In this document: piece by piece, positions 51,374 through 61,888 of the stretch
How positions within the stretch are numbered: the first letter of the stretch is position 1
How the letters are laid out: every line of letters starts with the position of its first letter
Source of the DNA: Saltatorellus ferox
GTDB taxonomy: Bacteria; Planctomycetota; UBA1135; GCA-002686595
Direction: 5' to 3'
DNA: 64,000 bases
Assembly (NCBI GenBank): GCA_007751475.1
Contig: CP036434.1
Location: 868,001-932,000 of the forward strand
Position numbers and translations under genes: made by a program
Notes under the pieces: generated by a model
The model's database searches: none
The model's input: the letters and a program-made list of their open reading frames with translations, nothing else
What the model was told of the DNA's origin: nothing

Positions 51374-54300
51374 CAGGCGAGTGCTCCAGCGGTGGGCCTG
51401 GCGCTGCTGCGGCGTTCGATGGATGCGTAGAGAGCGGGTAGCACCACCAGGGTGATGATCGTCGAGGTGATGAGACCGCCGACGACGACGACGGCGAGCG
51501 GACGCTGGACCTCGGAGCCCGGGCCGGTCGCCACGAGGATGGGAAGCAGGCCGAGCGCCGTCGTCACCGCGGTCATGAGCACGGGGCGAAGGCGGCGGGC
51601 CGAGCCCTGACGCACCGCTTCTTCTAGCGGCGTGCCGCCGTCCCGAAGCTGGTTGAAGTAGCTGACCATCACGATGCCGTTGAGCAGCGCGGTGCCGAGG
51701 AGCGTGATGAAGCCGACGGACGCGGGGACCGACATGTAGAGGCCGCTGAAGTAGAGAGCCGCGACCCCGCCGATCACGGCGAACGGGATATTCGCCAGGA
51801 TCAGGAATGCCTGCCGCAGCGATCGGAACGTGCTGAAGAGGATCAAGAAGATGAGGCCCAGTGCGAGGGGAATCACCATCGCGAGGCGTCCTGCCGCGCG
51901 CTGCTGATTCTCGAACTGGCCGCCAAACTCGACGAAGTAGCCGGGCGGCATGGGGATCTCGGCGGCGATCTTGCGCTTGAGTTCCTCCACGAAACCGACG
52001 ATGTCGCGACCGTCGACGTTCGCCTGGATGACGACGTTCCGCATGCTGTTCTCGTGGCCGAGCTGGACCGGGCCGTCGACCTCGAGGATCTCGGCGATGG
52101 AACTCAGCAGCACCTTGGAGCCCACGGGGGTATCGACGAGCAGGGAGCGCAGGCTCTCGACGCTGTCGCGGCTGGTCTCCTGGTAGCGGATCATCACCGG
52201 CGTTCTGCGGGCGCCTTCGATCACCTGGGTCACCTGCTGGCCCGCGACGGCGGCTTCGATCAGCTGGTTCACGTCCTCGACACGCAGCCCCAGCCGGGCC
52301 ATGGCCGTGTGGTCCATGTTGATCTCGAGGTACGTTTGACCGCTGAGGCGCGCCCGCTTCACGTCGACGCCGCCGGGGGTCGTCGCGATCGCGGACTCGA
52401 TCCGCTCCGAGAGGCTGTTGAGCTCCGCAAGGTCGGTCCCGAAGAGCTTCACGGCGAGCTGCGCCGTCACGCCGGTCATCATCTCGGACGTCCGCATCTC
52501 GATGGGCTGCGTGAAGCCGAAGGAGACGCCGGGGATGGCCTCGAGGTTCTGGCGAAGCTGATCGATGAGTTCTTCTTCGGAGTTGACGGTCCACTCGGAC
52601 TCGGGGGCCGTCACCAGGTAGTGATCGGACTCGTGCAGACCCATGGGGTCGAGGCGCAGCTCGTCGGATCCGAGGCGCGAGACCACGTGCTGGACCTCGG
52701 GGCTCGCCATGATCGCTGCCTGGATGCGTCCGTCCATTTCGATGGAGCGCTCCAGGGAGATGGTCGGGAGCTTCGCCGTCTGCACGACGATCGTTCCTTC
52801 CTTCAGGGTGGGGATGAACTCCCCGCCGATCAGGCTGAAGAGGAAGCCCGTTGGAACGAGCAGCAGCATCGGAAGCGTGAACGCCAGCACACGGTGACGG
52901 AGAGCCCAGTTCACCAGGGGGGAGTGAATCTTCTTGAGGCGTCGAATCAGCGCGTTCTCGTCGGACCCGCCGGACTTGAGGAGGAGACTCGAAAGCACGG
53001 GGATGAGCACGAGGGCAAAGGCCACCGCCACGATCAGTGCGACCACGATCGTCTCGGCGAGCGGCGCGAACATGCGCCCTTCCAGTCCGCTGAGGCTCAG
53101 GATCGGCAGGAAGACGATCACGATGATCGCCGTTCCCGAGACCACCGGGGTCGCGACCTCGAGCACGGCCCGATAGATCAGATTGAGCTTCGAGGCGCCG
53201 GCGACCGGCTGGCTCAGCTGGCTCTGGATGTTCTCCACGACCACGACCGCCGGATCGACGAGGATCCCGATCGCGATCACGAGTCCGCCGAGCGACATCA
53301 GATTGGCCGTCATGCCGAGCGAGTTCATCGCCAGGAACGTGCCGAGGACCGCCATGGGCAGCACGACCGCGACCGTGACGGCGCCGCGCAGGTTGCCCAT
53401 GAAGACGAGGAGTACGAGCACCACGAGTGCGCAGGCCATGCCGAGCGCGTTGCGCACCATCGTGACCGCGCGGTTGATGAGGTCCGTTCGATCGTAGAAC
53501 GGAACGACGCTGACGCCGGGCGGGAGGGAGGGCGCGATCTGCGCGAGGGTCTCCTTGACCTTCGATACGGTGATCAGGCTGTTGGCTCCGAGGCGCGTGA
53601 GCACGAGGCCCTGGACGTGTTCGCCTTTGGCGTCCTTGGAGACCCCGCCGAAGCGGGTCATCGAGGACACGCGCACGTCCGCCACGTCCGAAACGAGGAT
53701 CGGGACGCCGCCGCTCTCGGGGTCGTTGCTGCTCGTGCGGATGGAAATGCTCGCCAGATCCTCGATGGACTGGATCTGTCCGATCGTCCGCACGAGGAGC
53801 ACCTCGTTGTTGCGGACGACGCGATCGCCGCCGGCGTTTCGGTTGCTCTTCTGGATGGCGTCGACGACTTCGTTGATCGAGAGCCCGAAGGCCTGCATCC
53901 TGGAGGGCTGGATCTGGACCTCGAACGAGCGAACGAGGCCACCGAGCGCGTTCACCTCGGCCACTCCGTCGACGGACATGAGTCGGGGGCGGACGGTCCA
54001 GTCGAGGACCGTGCGGAGTTCCTGGTTGGTGTAGCCCTCGCCCTCGACGGTGAACATGAACGCTTCGCCGAGGGGCGTGGTGATCGGCGCCAGGCCGCCT
54101 TGCGCGCCGTCCGGCATGTCGCCCCACACCTGGTTGAGGCGCTCGGTGACCTGCTGGCGAGCCCAGTAGATGTCGGTTCCTTCCTCGAAGTCCACCGTCA
54201 CGACGGACAGCGCGTACTTCGTGAGGGACCGGAGCATCTCCTTGCGCGGGATGCCCTGCATCTCGATCTCGATCGGGCGGGTGATCCGCTGCTCGACCTC

Positions 54301-54477
54301 GACCGGGGAAAGGCCCGGCGCCTTCACGATCACCCGCACCTGGGGGACCGAGATGTCGGGGAATGCGTCGATGGGGAGGCGTCCGAACGCCCACAGGCCA
54401 CCCAGCGCGATCGCGATCGCCGAGACGACGACCAGGATCCGCTGCGTGAGCGCGAACTGAACGAGTCGCTGCATCAT
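51373..54477 (-). CDS. HME-RND metal efflux pump, Czc/Cus-like
   Basis: 1034 residues. LVQFALTQRILVVVSAIAIALGG opens TM1; the TM4 relay is GLVIAIGILVDPAVVVVENI; the C-terminal half has YFVEFGGQFENQQRA and FLILFSTFRSL. It exports divalent or monovalent metal from periplasm or cytoplasm with proton drive. Compared with the CusA-like pump at 18206 it is shorter and has VDP rather than VDV in TM4, so the two differ in subgroup. Coupled to its adaptor upstream (54474-54477 overlap) and DUF3240 downstream. Confidence 0.92.
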   Translation of the reverse strand: MMQRLVQFALTQRILVVVSAIAIALGGLWAFGRLPIDAFPDISVPQVRVIVKAPGLSPVEVEQRITRPIEIEMQGIPRKEMLRSLTKYALSVVTVDFEEGTDIYWARQQVTERLNQVWGDMPDGAQGGLAPITTPLGEAFMFTVEGEGYTNQELRTVLDWTVRPRLMSVDGVAEVNALGGLVRSFEVQIQPSRMQAFGLSINEVVDAIQKSNRNAGGDRVVRNNEVLLVRTIGQIQSIEDLASISIRTSSNDPESGGVPILVSDVADVRVSSMTRFGGVSKDAKGEHVQGLVLTRLGANSLITVSKVKETLAQIAPSLPPGVSVVPFYDRTDLINRAVTMVRNALGMACALVVLVLLVFMGNLRGAVTVAVVLPMAVLGTFLAMNSLGMTANLMSLGGLVIAIGILVDPAVVVVENIQSQLSQPVAGASKLNLIYRAVLEVATPVVSGTAIIVIVFLPILSLSGLEGRMFAPLAETIVVALIVAVAFALVLIPVLSSLLLKSGGSDENALIRRLKKIHSPLVNWALRHRVLAFTLPMLLLVPTGFLFSLIGGEFIPTLKEGTIVVQTAKLPTISLERSIEMDGRIQAAIMASPEVQHVVSRLGSDELRLDPMGLHESDHYLVTAPESEWTVNSEEELIDQLRQNLEAIPGVSFGFTQPIEMRTSEMMTGVTAQLAVKLFGTDLAELNSLSERIESAIATTPGGVDVKRARLSGQTYLEINMDHTAMARLGLRVEDVNQLIEAAVAGQQVTQVIEGARRTPVMIRYQETSRDSVESLRSLLVDTPVGSKVLLSSIAEILEVDGPVQLGHENSMRNVVIQANVDGRDIVGFVEELKRKIAAEIPMPPGYFVEFGGQFENQQRAAGRLAMVIPLALGLIFLILFSTFRSLRQAFLILANIPFAVIGGVAALYFSGLYMSVPASVGFITLLGTALLNGIVMVSYFNQLRDGGTPLEEAVRQGSARRLRPVLMTAVTTALGLLPILVATGPGSEVQRPLAVVVVGGLITSTIITLVVLPALYASIERRSSARPTAGALA

Positions 54478-55751
54478 TCTTCCATCCCGCCTTCACCGAG
54501 CCAGACCGCTTTCAGGAAGAGCGTGTCGCCGATCACGACGCGGTCGCCGGCGTGGAGGTTGCCTTCGATGGCGGCGAAGCCGCCATCGGTGCGCAGTACG
54601 GTGATGGGCGTCGCTTCGTACTCTCCCTGCTTCAGCTGCACGAACACCAGGAAGGTCCCCGGCACGTCCGGGTCGGCGACGAGGGCTTCGGTCGGGACCG
54701 CGAGGTCGACCAGTTCGCGCTGGACCTCGGCGTCGACGCTGACGAAGAGCCCGGGGCGCCAGGTGCCACCCGGGTTCGGAAGTTCGATTCGCACCAGAGC
54801 CGTCTGGCTCGAGGCGTCCACCTCCGGTGCGATGTACATGAGCTGGCTCTCCTGCGAGGCGCCTGCGGCTGCCCAGCGCACGTGCACCGGATTGCCGATC
54901 TCCAGAACCGCCAGGTCATGGGCGGGAACGCGCGTGTCGATCCAGACGGTGGAGAGGTCCGCCACCTGGAGGATCCCCTGGCCGGGGCTGACGGCTTCGC
55001 CCCTGGAGACGAGTACGTCGATGACCTCGCCGTCCATGGGGGACGTGTACTGGATCTGGCTCAGGGAGCGATCTTCGAAGCCCATCGGGCCCGTGGCCTC
55101 CACTCTTCCCGAGGCGTCGGACGAGGACCGACCGCGGAGCCGATCGAGTTCGCCGTCCTCCAGTCCGAGCGAGCGAAGGGCCTGCTCCGCCGTGACGAGG
55201 GAGAGGCGCGCCTCCGTCTGGTCCTGCTCCGCGCGCATGTAGCTGTCGCGGGACGTGATCTTCTTGGCCCAGAGGTCGGCTTCGGCGGAGAACATCTTCT
55301 CCTTGAAGTCGGCGAGGCTCAAGGCTTCCAGGAAGCGGGCCCGCGCCTGTCCGAGCTCGCGGCTGTCCAGCGTGCAGACCTGGGTGGTGGAGCCCACGCG
55401 CTGCCCGACCCTGACGTCGATGTTCCGCACGACTCCCTCGACCTGGGAGACGAGATGGGCGCGCGCGCTCTCCTTGTAGCGAACGACGCCGGGGTATGTC
55501 CGCTTGCCGGTGAGGACCTGGGGCCCGACCTCGACGGTTTGCAGGCGCAGGTTCTCCAGGGCGGCTCTTCGAAGCTCGAAACGCGGTGCACGCTCCTCGC
55601 CCTCGCTGCCAGCGGATGCCGGGGTTTCGGGCTCGTCGGCACTGCCGCAGGCCAAGCACGGGAGAGTGATCAGCAGGGTGATCAGGAGGCCAGCGGGCTT
55701 CCATCGGGGATGGGACGTGGTGGGCGCGATGGCGCGGATGATCTGGTTCAT
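54474..55751 (-). CDS. RND periplasmic adaptor lipoprotein (CzcB-like)
   Basis: 425 residues; the lipobox LPCLACGS marks a lipoprotein. Membrane-fusion architecture: barrel/lipoyl (about 85-115 and 240-275; VSQVEGVVRNIDVRVGQRV, TSPMDGEVIDVLVSRGEAV), a helical hairpin between (about 130-215), and a beta-barrel after 280. No metal-binding TCPMHP-type segment is present, unlike the adaptor at 16250. It links the inner-membrane pump to the TolC channel. Start set at MNQIIRAIAP. Confidence 0.9.
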   Translation of the reverse strand: MNQIIRAIAPTTSHPRWKPAGLLITLLITLPCLACGSADEPETPASAGSEGEERAPRFELRRAALENLRLQTVEVGPQVLTGKRTYPGVVRYKESARAHLVSQVEGVVRNIDVRVGQRVGSTTQVCTLDSRELGQARARFLEALSLADFKEKMFSAEADLWAKKITSRDSYMRAEQDQTEARLSLVTAEQALRSLGLEDGELDRLRGRSSSDASGRVEATGPMGFEDRSLSQIQYTSPMDGEVIDVLVSRGEAVSPGQGILQVADLSTVWIDTRVPAHDLAVLEIGNPVHVRWAAAGASQESQLMYIAPEVDASSQTALVRIELPNPGGTWRPGLFVSVDAEVQRELVDLAVPTEALVADPDVPGTFLVFVQLKQGEYEATPITVLRTDGGFAAIEGNLHAGDRVVIGDTLFLKAVWLGEGGMEE

Positions 55752-55778
55752 GGCTTCTTGTTCCACACGACTTCCGTG

Positions 55779-55938
55779 GTGGTCTGGAACAGACGTCCCT
55801 TTGGTATGTATGAGCTCCAATCGGCACCTGAGAAGGCGCGTTGACGAAGGCGTAGCCGTGGTCCTCTTGAGGAAACGCGACGCAGCCAGGGCTCGAATGG
55901 GGCCATACATGGGAATGGGACTACTGTTCCGGACCACT
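55779..55938. repeat. Imperfect inverted repeat flanking adaptor leader
   Basis: TGGTCTGGAACAGACGTCCC (55780-55799) and GGGACTACTGTTCCGGACCA (55917-55936) are imperfect inverses around a ~117-base stretch between the TolC and adaptor genes. The right arm covers the TolC stop codon. It may mark an mRNA processing stem or a small mobile remnant; weak evidence. I see no gene inside. Confidence 0.3.
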
Positions 55939-57354
55939 GAAGGCCTCTCCGAGGAGGCCTTCGAGTTCCGCCCAGGCGGAGTGATGGTCGATCTGTGCCT
56001 GACGATGACGGGCGATGAGTTCGAAGTAGGACTTCTGGGCCTCGATGACCTGCAGGAGCTCGAAGCGCCCCTGGGCATAGCCTTCTCTCACGGATTGATA
56101 GAGCCACTTCGCGCCGTCGAGGGCGCCGCCCTCGAGTGCGTCCAGCGTGGCGAACGAGTTCGAAAGGGCCCCGTGGATCCGATTCAGCTCACGGTGTGCC
56201 TCGCGAAGCGTCGCCTCGCTCTGGTGGATCGACTGGCGCCGCCGCGCGCGTGCGGCCTCGAGGGCACTCAGACCGCCGTTGAAGACCGGGATCGGTATGT
56301 CGAATCCGAACGTGGCGGTCCAGTCGTTCGTTTGCTCGCGCCTGCGAAAGCCTGCGAACAGGTCCCAGTCCTGGCGCGTCGAGCTCTCGGCGGATTGAAC
56401 GGCGGCGCTGCTGATGGCGAGTTCGCTCTCGATCCGTGCGCGGCCCGGGCTGTCCGTCCAGCGGTTGAGCAGTTGCTCCAGCGCGGGCGGAGCCGCCGCC
56501 GCGGGCCAGTCGCCCTCGACCCGATCGAACTCGACGCGACCGTCCCAGAGCTGAGCCAGCTGGAGACGGGCTGTTCTCGCGTGGGCCTCCGCTGCCTGGA
56601 CCTCGAGCCTCGCGTGGGTGGTGAGCAGTGCCAGCTGCTGTTGATCCACGCCGGACGCCTTGCCGGCTTCAACCCGCGACGTGACCGCCTGATAGAACGT
56701 CTCGAGTTGCGCGAGGAGGTCGCGCTGGACCTGGAGCTGTTCCTGGGACGACAGCGCGGCGAGGAAACGACCGCGGGCCTCGGAGATCACGGCCTGGCTC
56801 CGGACGATGAGGGCGGCCTGGGCAGCGCTTCGCTGCGCCTGGCTGTACTCCTGGCGCGCGGTTCGCTTTCCGCCGCGCTCCAGCGTGTGGGTCACCATCA
56901 GCGTCGTCTGTCCGCCGTTGGGTCCGGTGTAGCCGCCGCCACTGGCGCCCGCGTCTTCGACCTGGAGGTTGATCGACGGGTTGGGCCGCAGCCCTGCGGT
57001 TTCGATGTCCGAGCTGAGCGCGTCGAGTTCGGCCTGGGCGGCCTTGAGCTCAGGATGGCGGGTGAGCGCCGCCTGGAGCGTGGCTTCCCAGGTCAGCCCG
57101 TCCTCGAAGCGAACGGGTGCCGCTTCCGAGCTTTCAGGAACCGTCGCGCCTTGCGGCCGACTCGCCGCGCTCATGGGGCTCTTCGAGGCGCCGTCGCTGC
57201 GAACGGCACGCGGTGCCTCCGCTCCGGAACTCGCGCACGCCGACAGGGCGCTCGCACCCAGGAGGACCGGCGCGATCATCGAACCCGAAAGCTCGAAGAC
57301 TCGAAGCCAGGTAAGCAGAATCGACTTCGATTCGTTGGGTGTGACACACATCAT
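55921..57354 (-). CDS. TolC-family outer-membrane efflux lipoprotein (CzcC-like)
   Basis: 477 residues; the lipobox LSACASSG follows an N-terminal leader. Two helical outer-membrane-efflux repeats follow, with TLERGGKRTARQEYSQAQR and QGRFELLQVIEAQKSYFELIARHRQ recognisable. It forms the outer-membrane channel for the Czc-like pump. The start was set at MMCVTPNES; an upstream extension is open but lacks signal character. It begins 118 bases after cydB on the same strand and is followed by a 169-base gap before the adaptor. Confidence 0.87.
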   Translation of the reverse strand: MMCVTPNESKSILLTWLRVFELSGSMIAPVLLGASALSACASSGAEAPRAVRSDGASKSPMSAASRPQGATVPESSEAAPVRFEDGLTWEATLQAALTRHPELKAAQAELDALSSDIETAGLRPNPSINLQVEDAGASGGGYTGPNGGQTTLMVTHTLERGGKRTARQEYSQAQRSAAQAALIVRSQAVISEARGRFLAALSSQEQLQVQRDLLAQLETFYQAVTSRVEAGKASGVDQQQLALLTTHARLEVQAAEAHARTARLQLAQLWDGRVEFDRVEGDWPAAAAPPALEQLLNRWTDSPGRARIESELAISSAAVQSAESSTRQDWDLFAGFRRREQTNDWTATFGFDIPIPVFNGGLSALEAARARRRQSIHQSEATLREAHRELNRIHGALSNSFATLDALEGGALDGAKWLYQSVREGYAQGRFELLQVIEAQKSYFELIARHRQAQIDHHSAWAELEGLLGEAFSGPEQ

Positions 57355-57472
57355 CGAGTGGGAAGTTACAGGGGGCCTGGCGGCGCAGTCACTTACACGC
57401 GGGTAATCTACGTTCACCCTGTCGTTCGGTAATAACGACCGATCTTGGCACCTTCGCAGCGTTTCGCGCGAA

Positions 57473-58564
57473 TCAATAGCTGTGGGCGTCGAGGCGTACT
57501 TTGCCGCGAAAAGTCCAGTACACGATGCCGGTATACGTGAGGACGAGGGGCATGCCTATGGCCGCGATCAAGAGCATGATCTCCAGCGTCTTCGTGGAAG
57601 AGGAAGCATTGAATACCGTGAGGCTATGGCTTTCCGGGATGACGCTGCTTCGCACGAGGTGGGGAAAGAGTCCCACACCGAGAAGGGCCACGAACGACGC
57701 GATCATGAGCGAAGACAGCGCAAAGGCCGCCACGTTCTTCTTCGCGTTGTGGGCCACCTTGACTCCGATCACGGCCACGCCGAGCGTCGCCGGCACCGTC
57801 CAGAGAATCGGATGCGTCGCCATGTTCTCCAAGGTCGTCGGCGTCTTCCAGAGCGCGAGGCCGGTGGTGACGAGGAAGGTCACGATGAAGTTGATGTAGG
57901 CGATTCGGACGCGCGGAAGGACGCGTTGCTGGAGGTCGCCGTGGGTCTTCAGCATGAGGAAGATCGAGCCGTGGAGCGCGAAGAGCGCGACGGCCATCAG
58001 TCCCGCGGCGATGGCGAACGGGCTGAGGAGATCGAGGAATCCGCCGGTGTACTCGTGTCGCTCGTCGAGGGCGATCCCGCGCATCGCATTGCCGACTGCG
58101 ACCCCGAAGAGGAAGGTCACCAGCACCGAGCTTCCGAAGAAGACGTGATCCCACACCGATCGCCAGCGCGCGGTCTCGAGCTTGCTGCGGAACTCGATCG
58201 AAACTGCGCGCAGGACGAGCCCGAAGAGAACGAGGAAGAGCGCGTCGTAGAAGGCAGAGAAGATCGTGGCGTAGGCCTCCGGGAACGCCGCGAACAGCGC
58301 CCCGCCGAAGGTGACGAGCCATACCTCGTTACCGTCCCAGATCGGGCCGATCGAGTTGAGCACAAGCCGCCGCTCTTCGTCCGTGCGGGCGACGAACGGC
58401 TGCATCATGCCGACGCCGAGGTCGAATCCGTCGAGGATCGCGTAGCCGATCAGGAGGACGCCGAGGACCCCGAACCACACGATGCCGAGCGTGTCGTGGG
58501 AGAGGCCGGTCCAGCCGACGGAATCGGCCGCGTCGGCGAGCATGGCGAGGGAGAGAGAGCTCAT
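57473..58564 (-). CDS. cydB: Cytochrome bd oxidase subunit II
   Basis: 363 residues, about 8-9 membrane helices. Family motifs: [36 protein letters not shown] and [13 protein letters not shown]. It pairs with CydA to oxidise quinol and reduce oxygen to water without proton pumping. The start overlaps the cydA stop (58561-58564). The protein is standard in length. Second subunit of the module that also includes the cytochrome and rhodanese-like protein upstream. Confidence 0.95.
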   Translation of the reverse strand: MSSLSLAMLADAADSVGWTGLSHDTLGIVWFGVLGVLLIGYAILDGFDLGVGMMQPFVARTDEERRLVLNSIGPIWDGNEVWLVTFGGALFAAFPEAYATIFSAFYDALFLVLFGLVLRAVSIEFRSKLETARWRSVWDHVFFGSSVLVTFLFGVAVGNAMRGIALDERHEYTGGFLDLLSPFAIAAGLMAVALFALHGSIFLMLKTHGDLQQRVLPRVRIAYINFIVTFLVTTGLALWKTPTTLENMATHPILWTVPATLGVAVIGVKVAHNAKKNVAAFALSSLMIASFVALLGVGLFPHLVRSSVIPESHSLTVFNASSSTKTLEIMLLIAAIGMPLVLTYTGIVYWTFRGKVRLDAHSY

Positions 58565-60099
58565 CGGGAGGCTCCTGCGCCAGCAACGAGGTCGATCACA
58601 GGGGACGAAGCGCCCTCGAGGATGGGGTCGTCTTCCGGGCCATCGCCCTCGTCCGGACCATGCTCGATCTTCTTGTAGAGCAAGAAGGCCCAGATCGCTC
58701 CGAGGAGCAGGTAGAGGAGGCCGAAGAGGATGATCGAACGAAGGACCTGAGAAGAGCGGATCGCGCGGCTGACGCCGTCGGTCGTCGCGAGCCCGGCGAT
58801 GCGCTCGCCTCCGTCGTCGGTCGCGACGGTCCCGTAAGCGATGAAGCCGTCGGCGTCGCGCAGCAGTGCGCCGCCCGCGTCGTGCTGGACGCTCGGATGG
58901 ACGATCCAGGGCTGGCGCGCGGTCTCCGCGGCGACCCAGCCGGACTGATTGGCGGCCGCGGCGGGGATCACGGACCAGACGAACACATGGAGGAGCCAGC
59001 GGCTCTGGAAGAGCGTGCCGCGACGGAGCTTCCATGCGGCCAAGAGCGTGACCAGCATGAAGAACACCCCGCAGCCGACCATCAGGCGATAGCTGAAGAA
59101 GGGGATCAGCGCCTTCGGTCGGTGCTCGGGCCGGTACGAGTCGAGGCCGAGAACCGGTCTCCCGAAGTCTTCATGCACCATGAAGCTGAGCACCCCCGGG
59201 ATGGTGATGGCGTGACGGAGCGTTTGCGCCTCGTCGTCGGGCCAGCCGAAAAGCGCCAGGCCCGTCCCGCCCTCGGTGGTTTCGTAGTGGCCTTCGAACG
59301 CCGCGAGCTTCGCGGGCTGGTGCTCGTAGACGTTCTTCGCCTGGAAGTGCCCGCTGAGGCCAAGTGACAGGGACGAGACGAGGCCGAGGGCCAGCGCCCC
59401 GCGGAAGCTGCGCTTCGCGAAATCGAGGTGCCGGTTGCGCAGGAGGTACCACGCGCTCACCGACATCACGAAGAAGGCGCCCATCACGAACGCGCCGAGC
59501 CAGACGTGGGTGAGCCGATGGACGGTGGACGGGTTGAACACCATGGCCCAGAAGTCCGTGATCTCTGCTCGCATCATGGTTTCGCCGTCGACGATCCACG
59601 GCTCCCCATCGCGCAGGATCGGCACGATGCTGGAGCCAGCGGGCGTCTGCTGCCACGAGTTCGCGATCACGATCCACACGCTGGAGAAGATCGAGCCGAG
59701 CGCGACCATCACCGTGGCGAAGAAGTGAAGCCCCGGCGAGATCCGGTCCCAACCGAACACCAGGAGCGCGAGGAAACCTGACTCCAGGAAGAAGGCGAAG
59801 ATCCCCTCGGCCGCGAGCGCGCTCCCGAAGACGTCGCCCACGAAGCGCGAATAGGTCGCCCAGTTCGTGCCGAACTCGAACTCCATCACGATGCCGGTCG
59901 CGACCCCGATCCCGAAGTTGAGCGCGAAAACGCGCGTCCAGAAGCGCGCGGCTCGCTTGAAAGCCTCGTCCTTCGTTCGCAGCCACTGCCCGTCGAGGTA
60001 GACGAGGACGATCCCCAGCCCGATCGTGAGCGGCGGAAAGATGTAGTGGAACATGATCGTGAGTGCGAATTGCACCCGCGACAGGAGGACGGTATCCAT
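58561..60099 (-). CDS. cydA: Cytochrome bd oxidase subunit I
   Basis: 512 residues. Heme ligands match E. coli CydA: His18 (MFHYIF), His in [10 protein letters not shown], Met in SYRLMVGCG, and Glu in [11 protein letters not shown], where the usual GRQP reads ARQP. The Q-loop is short ([11 protein letters not shown] kept, no long C-terminal part of the loop), as in many non-enterobacterial enzymes. About 35 extra residues (roughly 420-455, [18 protein letters not shown]) sit after RQPW, where E. coli passes directly to the last helix. It begins 5 bases after the cytochrome stop codon. Confidence 0.95.
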   Translation of the reverse strand: MDTVLLSRVQFALTIMFHYIFPPLTIGLGIVLVYLDGQWLRTKDEAFKRAARFWTRVFALNFGIGVATGIVMEFEFGTNWATYSRFVGDVFGSALAAEGIFAFFLESGFLALLVFGWDRISPGLHFFATVMVALGSIFSSVWIVIANSWQQTPAGSSIVPILRDGEPWIVDGETMMRAEITDFWAMVFNPSTVHRLTHVWLGAFVMGAFFVMSVSAWYLLRNRHLDFAKRSFRGALALGLVSSLSLGLSGHFQAKNVYEHQPAKLAAFEGHYETTEGGTGLALFGWPDDEAQTLRHAITIPGVLSFMVHEDFGRPVLGLDSYRPEHRPKALIPFFSYRLMVGCGVFFMLVTLLAAWKLRRGTLFQSRWLLHVFVWSVIPAAAANQSGWVAAETARQPWIVHPSVQHDAGGALLRDADGFIAYGTVATDDGGERIAGLATTDGVSRAIRSSQVLRSIILFGLLYLLLGAIWAFLLYKKIEHGPDEGDGPEDDPILEGASSPVIDLVAGAGASR

Positions 60100-60104
60100 G
60101 GGCG

Positions 60105-61871
60105 TCAGGTGTCGGTCGTGGCGAGTACGACGGGGGTGCGATCGGCTTTCCCGTACATGTCGAGGAAGCGCTGGATCGCGGGGGTGTCGAAGGTGGCGAT
60201 CTCCGCCACCCAGCGGGGAGAAACGCTCTGGTAGCAGAGGCGCACTTCGATCTCGAGTTCACCGCTGGCGGGCACCGAATAGGTGACCCGGTCGCTGCCG
60301 CTGGCGCTGTTCGCCAGGTAGTCGGCGTCGCCCTCGATGCCGAAGGCTGCGGTGCGCTCGGCGTCGGGGTGCTCCTGGCTCCAGCCGCGCGGGAAGAGTC
60401 GGTTGTCGAGGTACCACGAGGCGCCGCGCATGAGGCGGTGGGTGGGCTTGCCTTCGCTGTCGGCCATGACGGCCCGGTAGCAGAGGACCTCGGTGGCCTC
60501 GGTGATGCGGTTTCGGTGGGGCTGGATGGGGCCGCCCGCGAACTCGGACGCGAGGGGCTCGCCCGCCGCGTCGACGAGGCGGCCTTCGGCATCGGAGCGC
60601 CCGGAAACGAAGACCTCGTTGCCGTCCGCGTCTTTCACGGTGACCTCCAGCCACATGCGGCGGCTCGGGTGGCCGGACGGGAGCTTGTGGCCGCTGAGGT
60701 TCGTGACCGTCACGTCGAACTCCGTGCGCCCGTCGACGTTGCGGAGTTCGGACAGCGCGAGGGAGGCGGTGCGGTGCTCCAGCTGGTCGCGCGTGGCCTC
60801 GATGGTGGCGTCGAAGGCCTCGGTCGGCGCGGTGACCCCGAGCTCCTCGGCGTTGTCGCGCAGGAGTCCGAGGACGAGCGTATTGCCGCCGACGAAGAGG
60901 TGGCGCCCGAAGGGCGTGCGCGCGTCGAGGAACGGGAAGTCGCGGCCGCCCGGGTTGTGGGCGAGGTTCGTTCGGATGGGGCGGCCGTCTGCTCCCGTGC
61001 GCGGGACGTGGCAGGACTGGCAGGTCCGCGAGCCGGTCGGAGCGGGAAGGATCTCCTCGCCGTCGGCGGTCTCGTTCGAGAAGGCGGAGTTGCGCCACTC
61101 GAGGTAGGGCGTCTGCTCGTGGAAGCCCGGGTGCTCTTCGCCTTCGACGGTCACCGCCGCACCCTTCGCGTCGAGGGGGTGGGTGATGAGCGTATGGCAG
61201 CTGCCGCACAGCTTGGAGTTCTCGATGTGGCTTCCGTGGGCCGGCTCCAGGCCCGTATGCATCAGCATCGGGCCTGTGAAGGGTTCTTCGTGGGGGCCGA
61301 AGAGGCGCCGCCATGGATCGAGCGCAAAGCCGGCGGTGAAGCTGGCGTCGGTTCCGAGTCCGTCAGGCGACATGCCGTGGCAGATCGTGCAGGAGACGCC
61401 GTCCTGGGCGAGCAGTCCGAGTTCGCTCTCGCAGGACAGCACATGGAGCGGATCGTTCGTTCCGTGGTCATCGAGGCCGATGCGCTCCGCCATCGGCGCG
61501 TGACACTTCAGGCACTTCGCGGCGATCGCCCCGGCGGCGGCGGGTGCTGCCGCGATCTCCGCGTCCACGGCCGCGCGCCAGAGCGGGTCGCGGCTGGAGT
61601 TGGCCATCATGGTGGACCGCCAGAGGTCGTAGGGCGCCACGGAAGCACCGCTGCGGTCGCGCATCGCGGTGGCGTTCGTGGAACTCTCGTGACACAGGGC
61701 GCAGCTCTCGGAGTGCTGAACGGCCGGGCCCGGCGCCTCCGAAGTGTCGTCCTGGGGCGCGGCGCTGATCGCACCCTTCACGGATCCTGCGCTCACACTC
61801 ACCAGGAGGACCCCGGCCAAGAGAGCGACGAAGGGAACGGAGGACTTGGTTTCAGGGCTGGGTCGTTTCAT
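60105..61871 (-). CDS. Exported pentaheme cytochrome c
   Basis: 588 residues: a signal peptide (about 11-36), then five CxxCH heme sites at 57-61, 120-124, 161-165, 222-226 and 284-288. A heme-free C-terminal region (about 330-588) contains [21 protein letters not shown], typical of this cytochrome family. It probably carries or supplies electrons in the periplasm. Because cydA follows after 5 bases, a link with the quinol pool or oxidase is likely. It could also serve a different donor; the substrate is unknown. The preceding rhodanese-like gene ends 17 bases upstream. Confidence 0.9.
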   Translation of the reverse strand: MKRPSPETKSSVPFVALLAGVLLVSVSAGSVKGAISAAPQDDTSEAPGPAVQHSESCALCHESSTNATAMRDRSGASVAPYDLWRSTMMANSSRDPLWRAAVDAEIAAAPAAAGAIAAKCLKCHAPMAERIGLDDHGTNDPLHVLSCESELGLLAQDGVSCTICHGMSPDGLGTDASFTAGFALDPWRRLFGPHEEPFTGPMLMHTGLEPAHGSHIENSKLCGSCHTLITHPLDAKGAAVTVEGEEHPGFHEQTPYLEWRNSAFSNETADGEEILPAPTGSRTCQSCHVPRTGADGRPIRTNLAHNPGGRDFPFLDARTPFGRHLFVGGNTLVLGLLRDNAEELGVTAPTEAFDATIEATRDQLEHRTASLALSELRNVDGRTEFDVTVTNLSGHKLPSGHPSRRMWLEVTVKDADGNEVFVSGRSDAEGRLVDAAGEPLASEFAGGPIQPHRNRITEATEVLCYRAVMADSEGKPTHRLMRGASWYLDNRLFPRGWSQEHPDAERTAAFGIEGDADYLANSASGSDRVTYSVPASGELEIEVRLCYQSVSPRWVAEIATFDTPAIQRFLDMYGKADRTPVVLATTDT

Positions 61872-61888
61872 GGTCAAAGGGTCGAGGC

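Noticed and set aside
52054..55242. 1062-codon open frame opposite the Czc-like pump
   Set aside because: Asp/His/Arg-rich antisense translation of a conserved RND pump; no family pattern.
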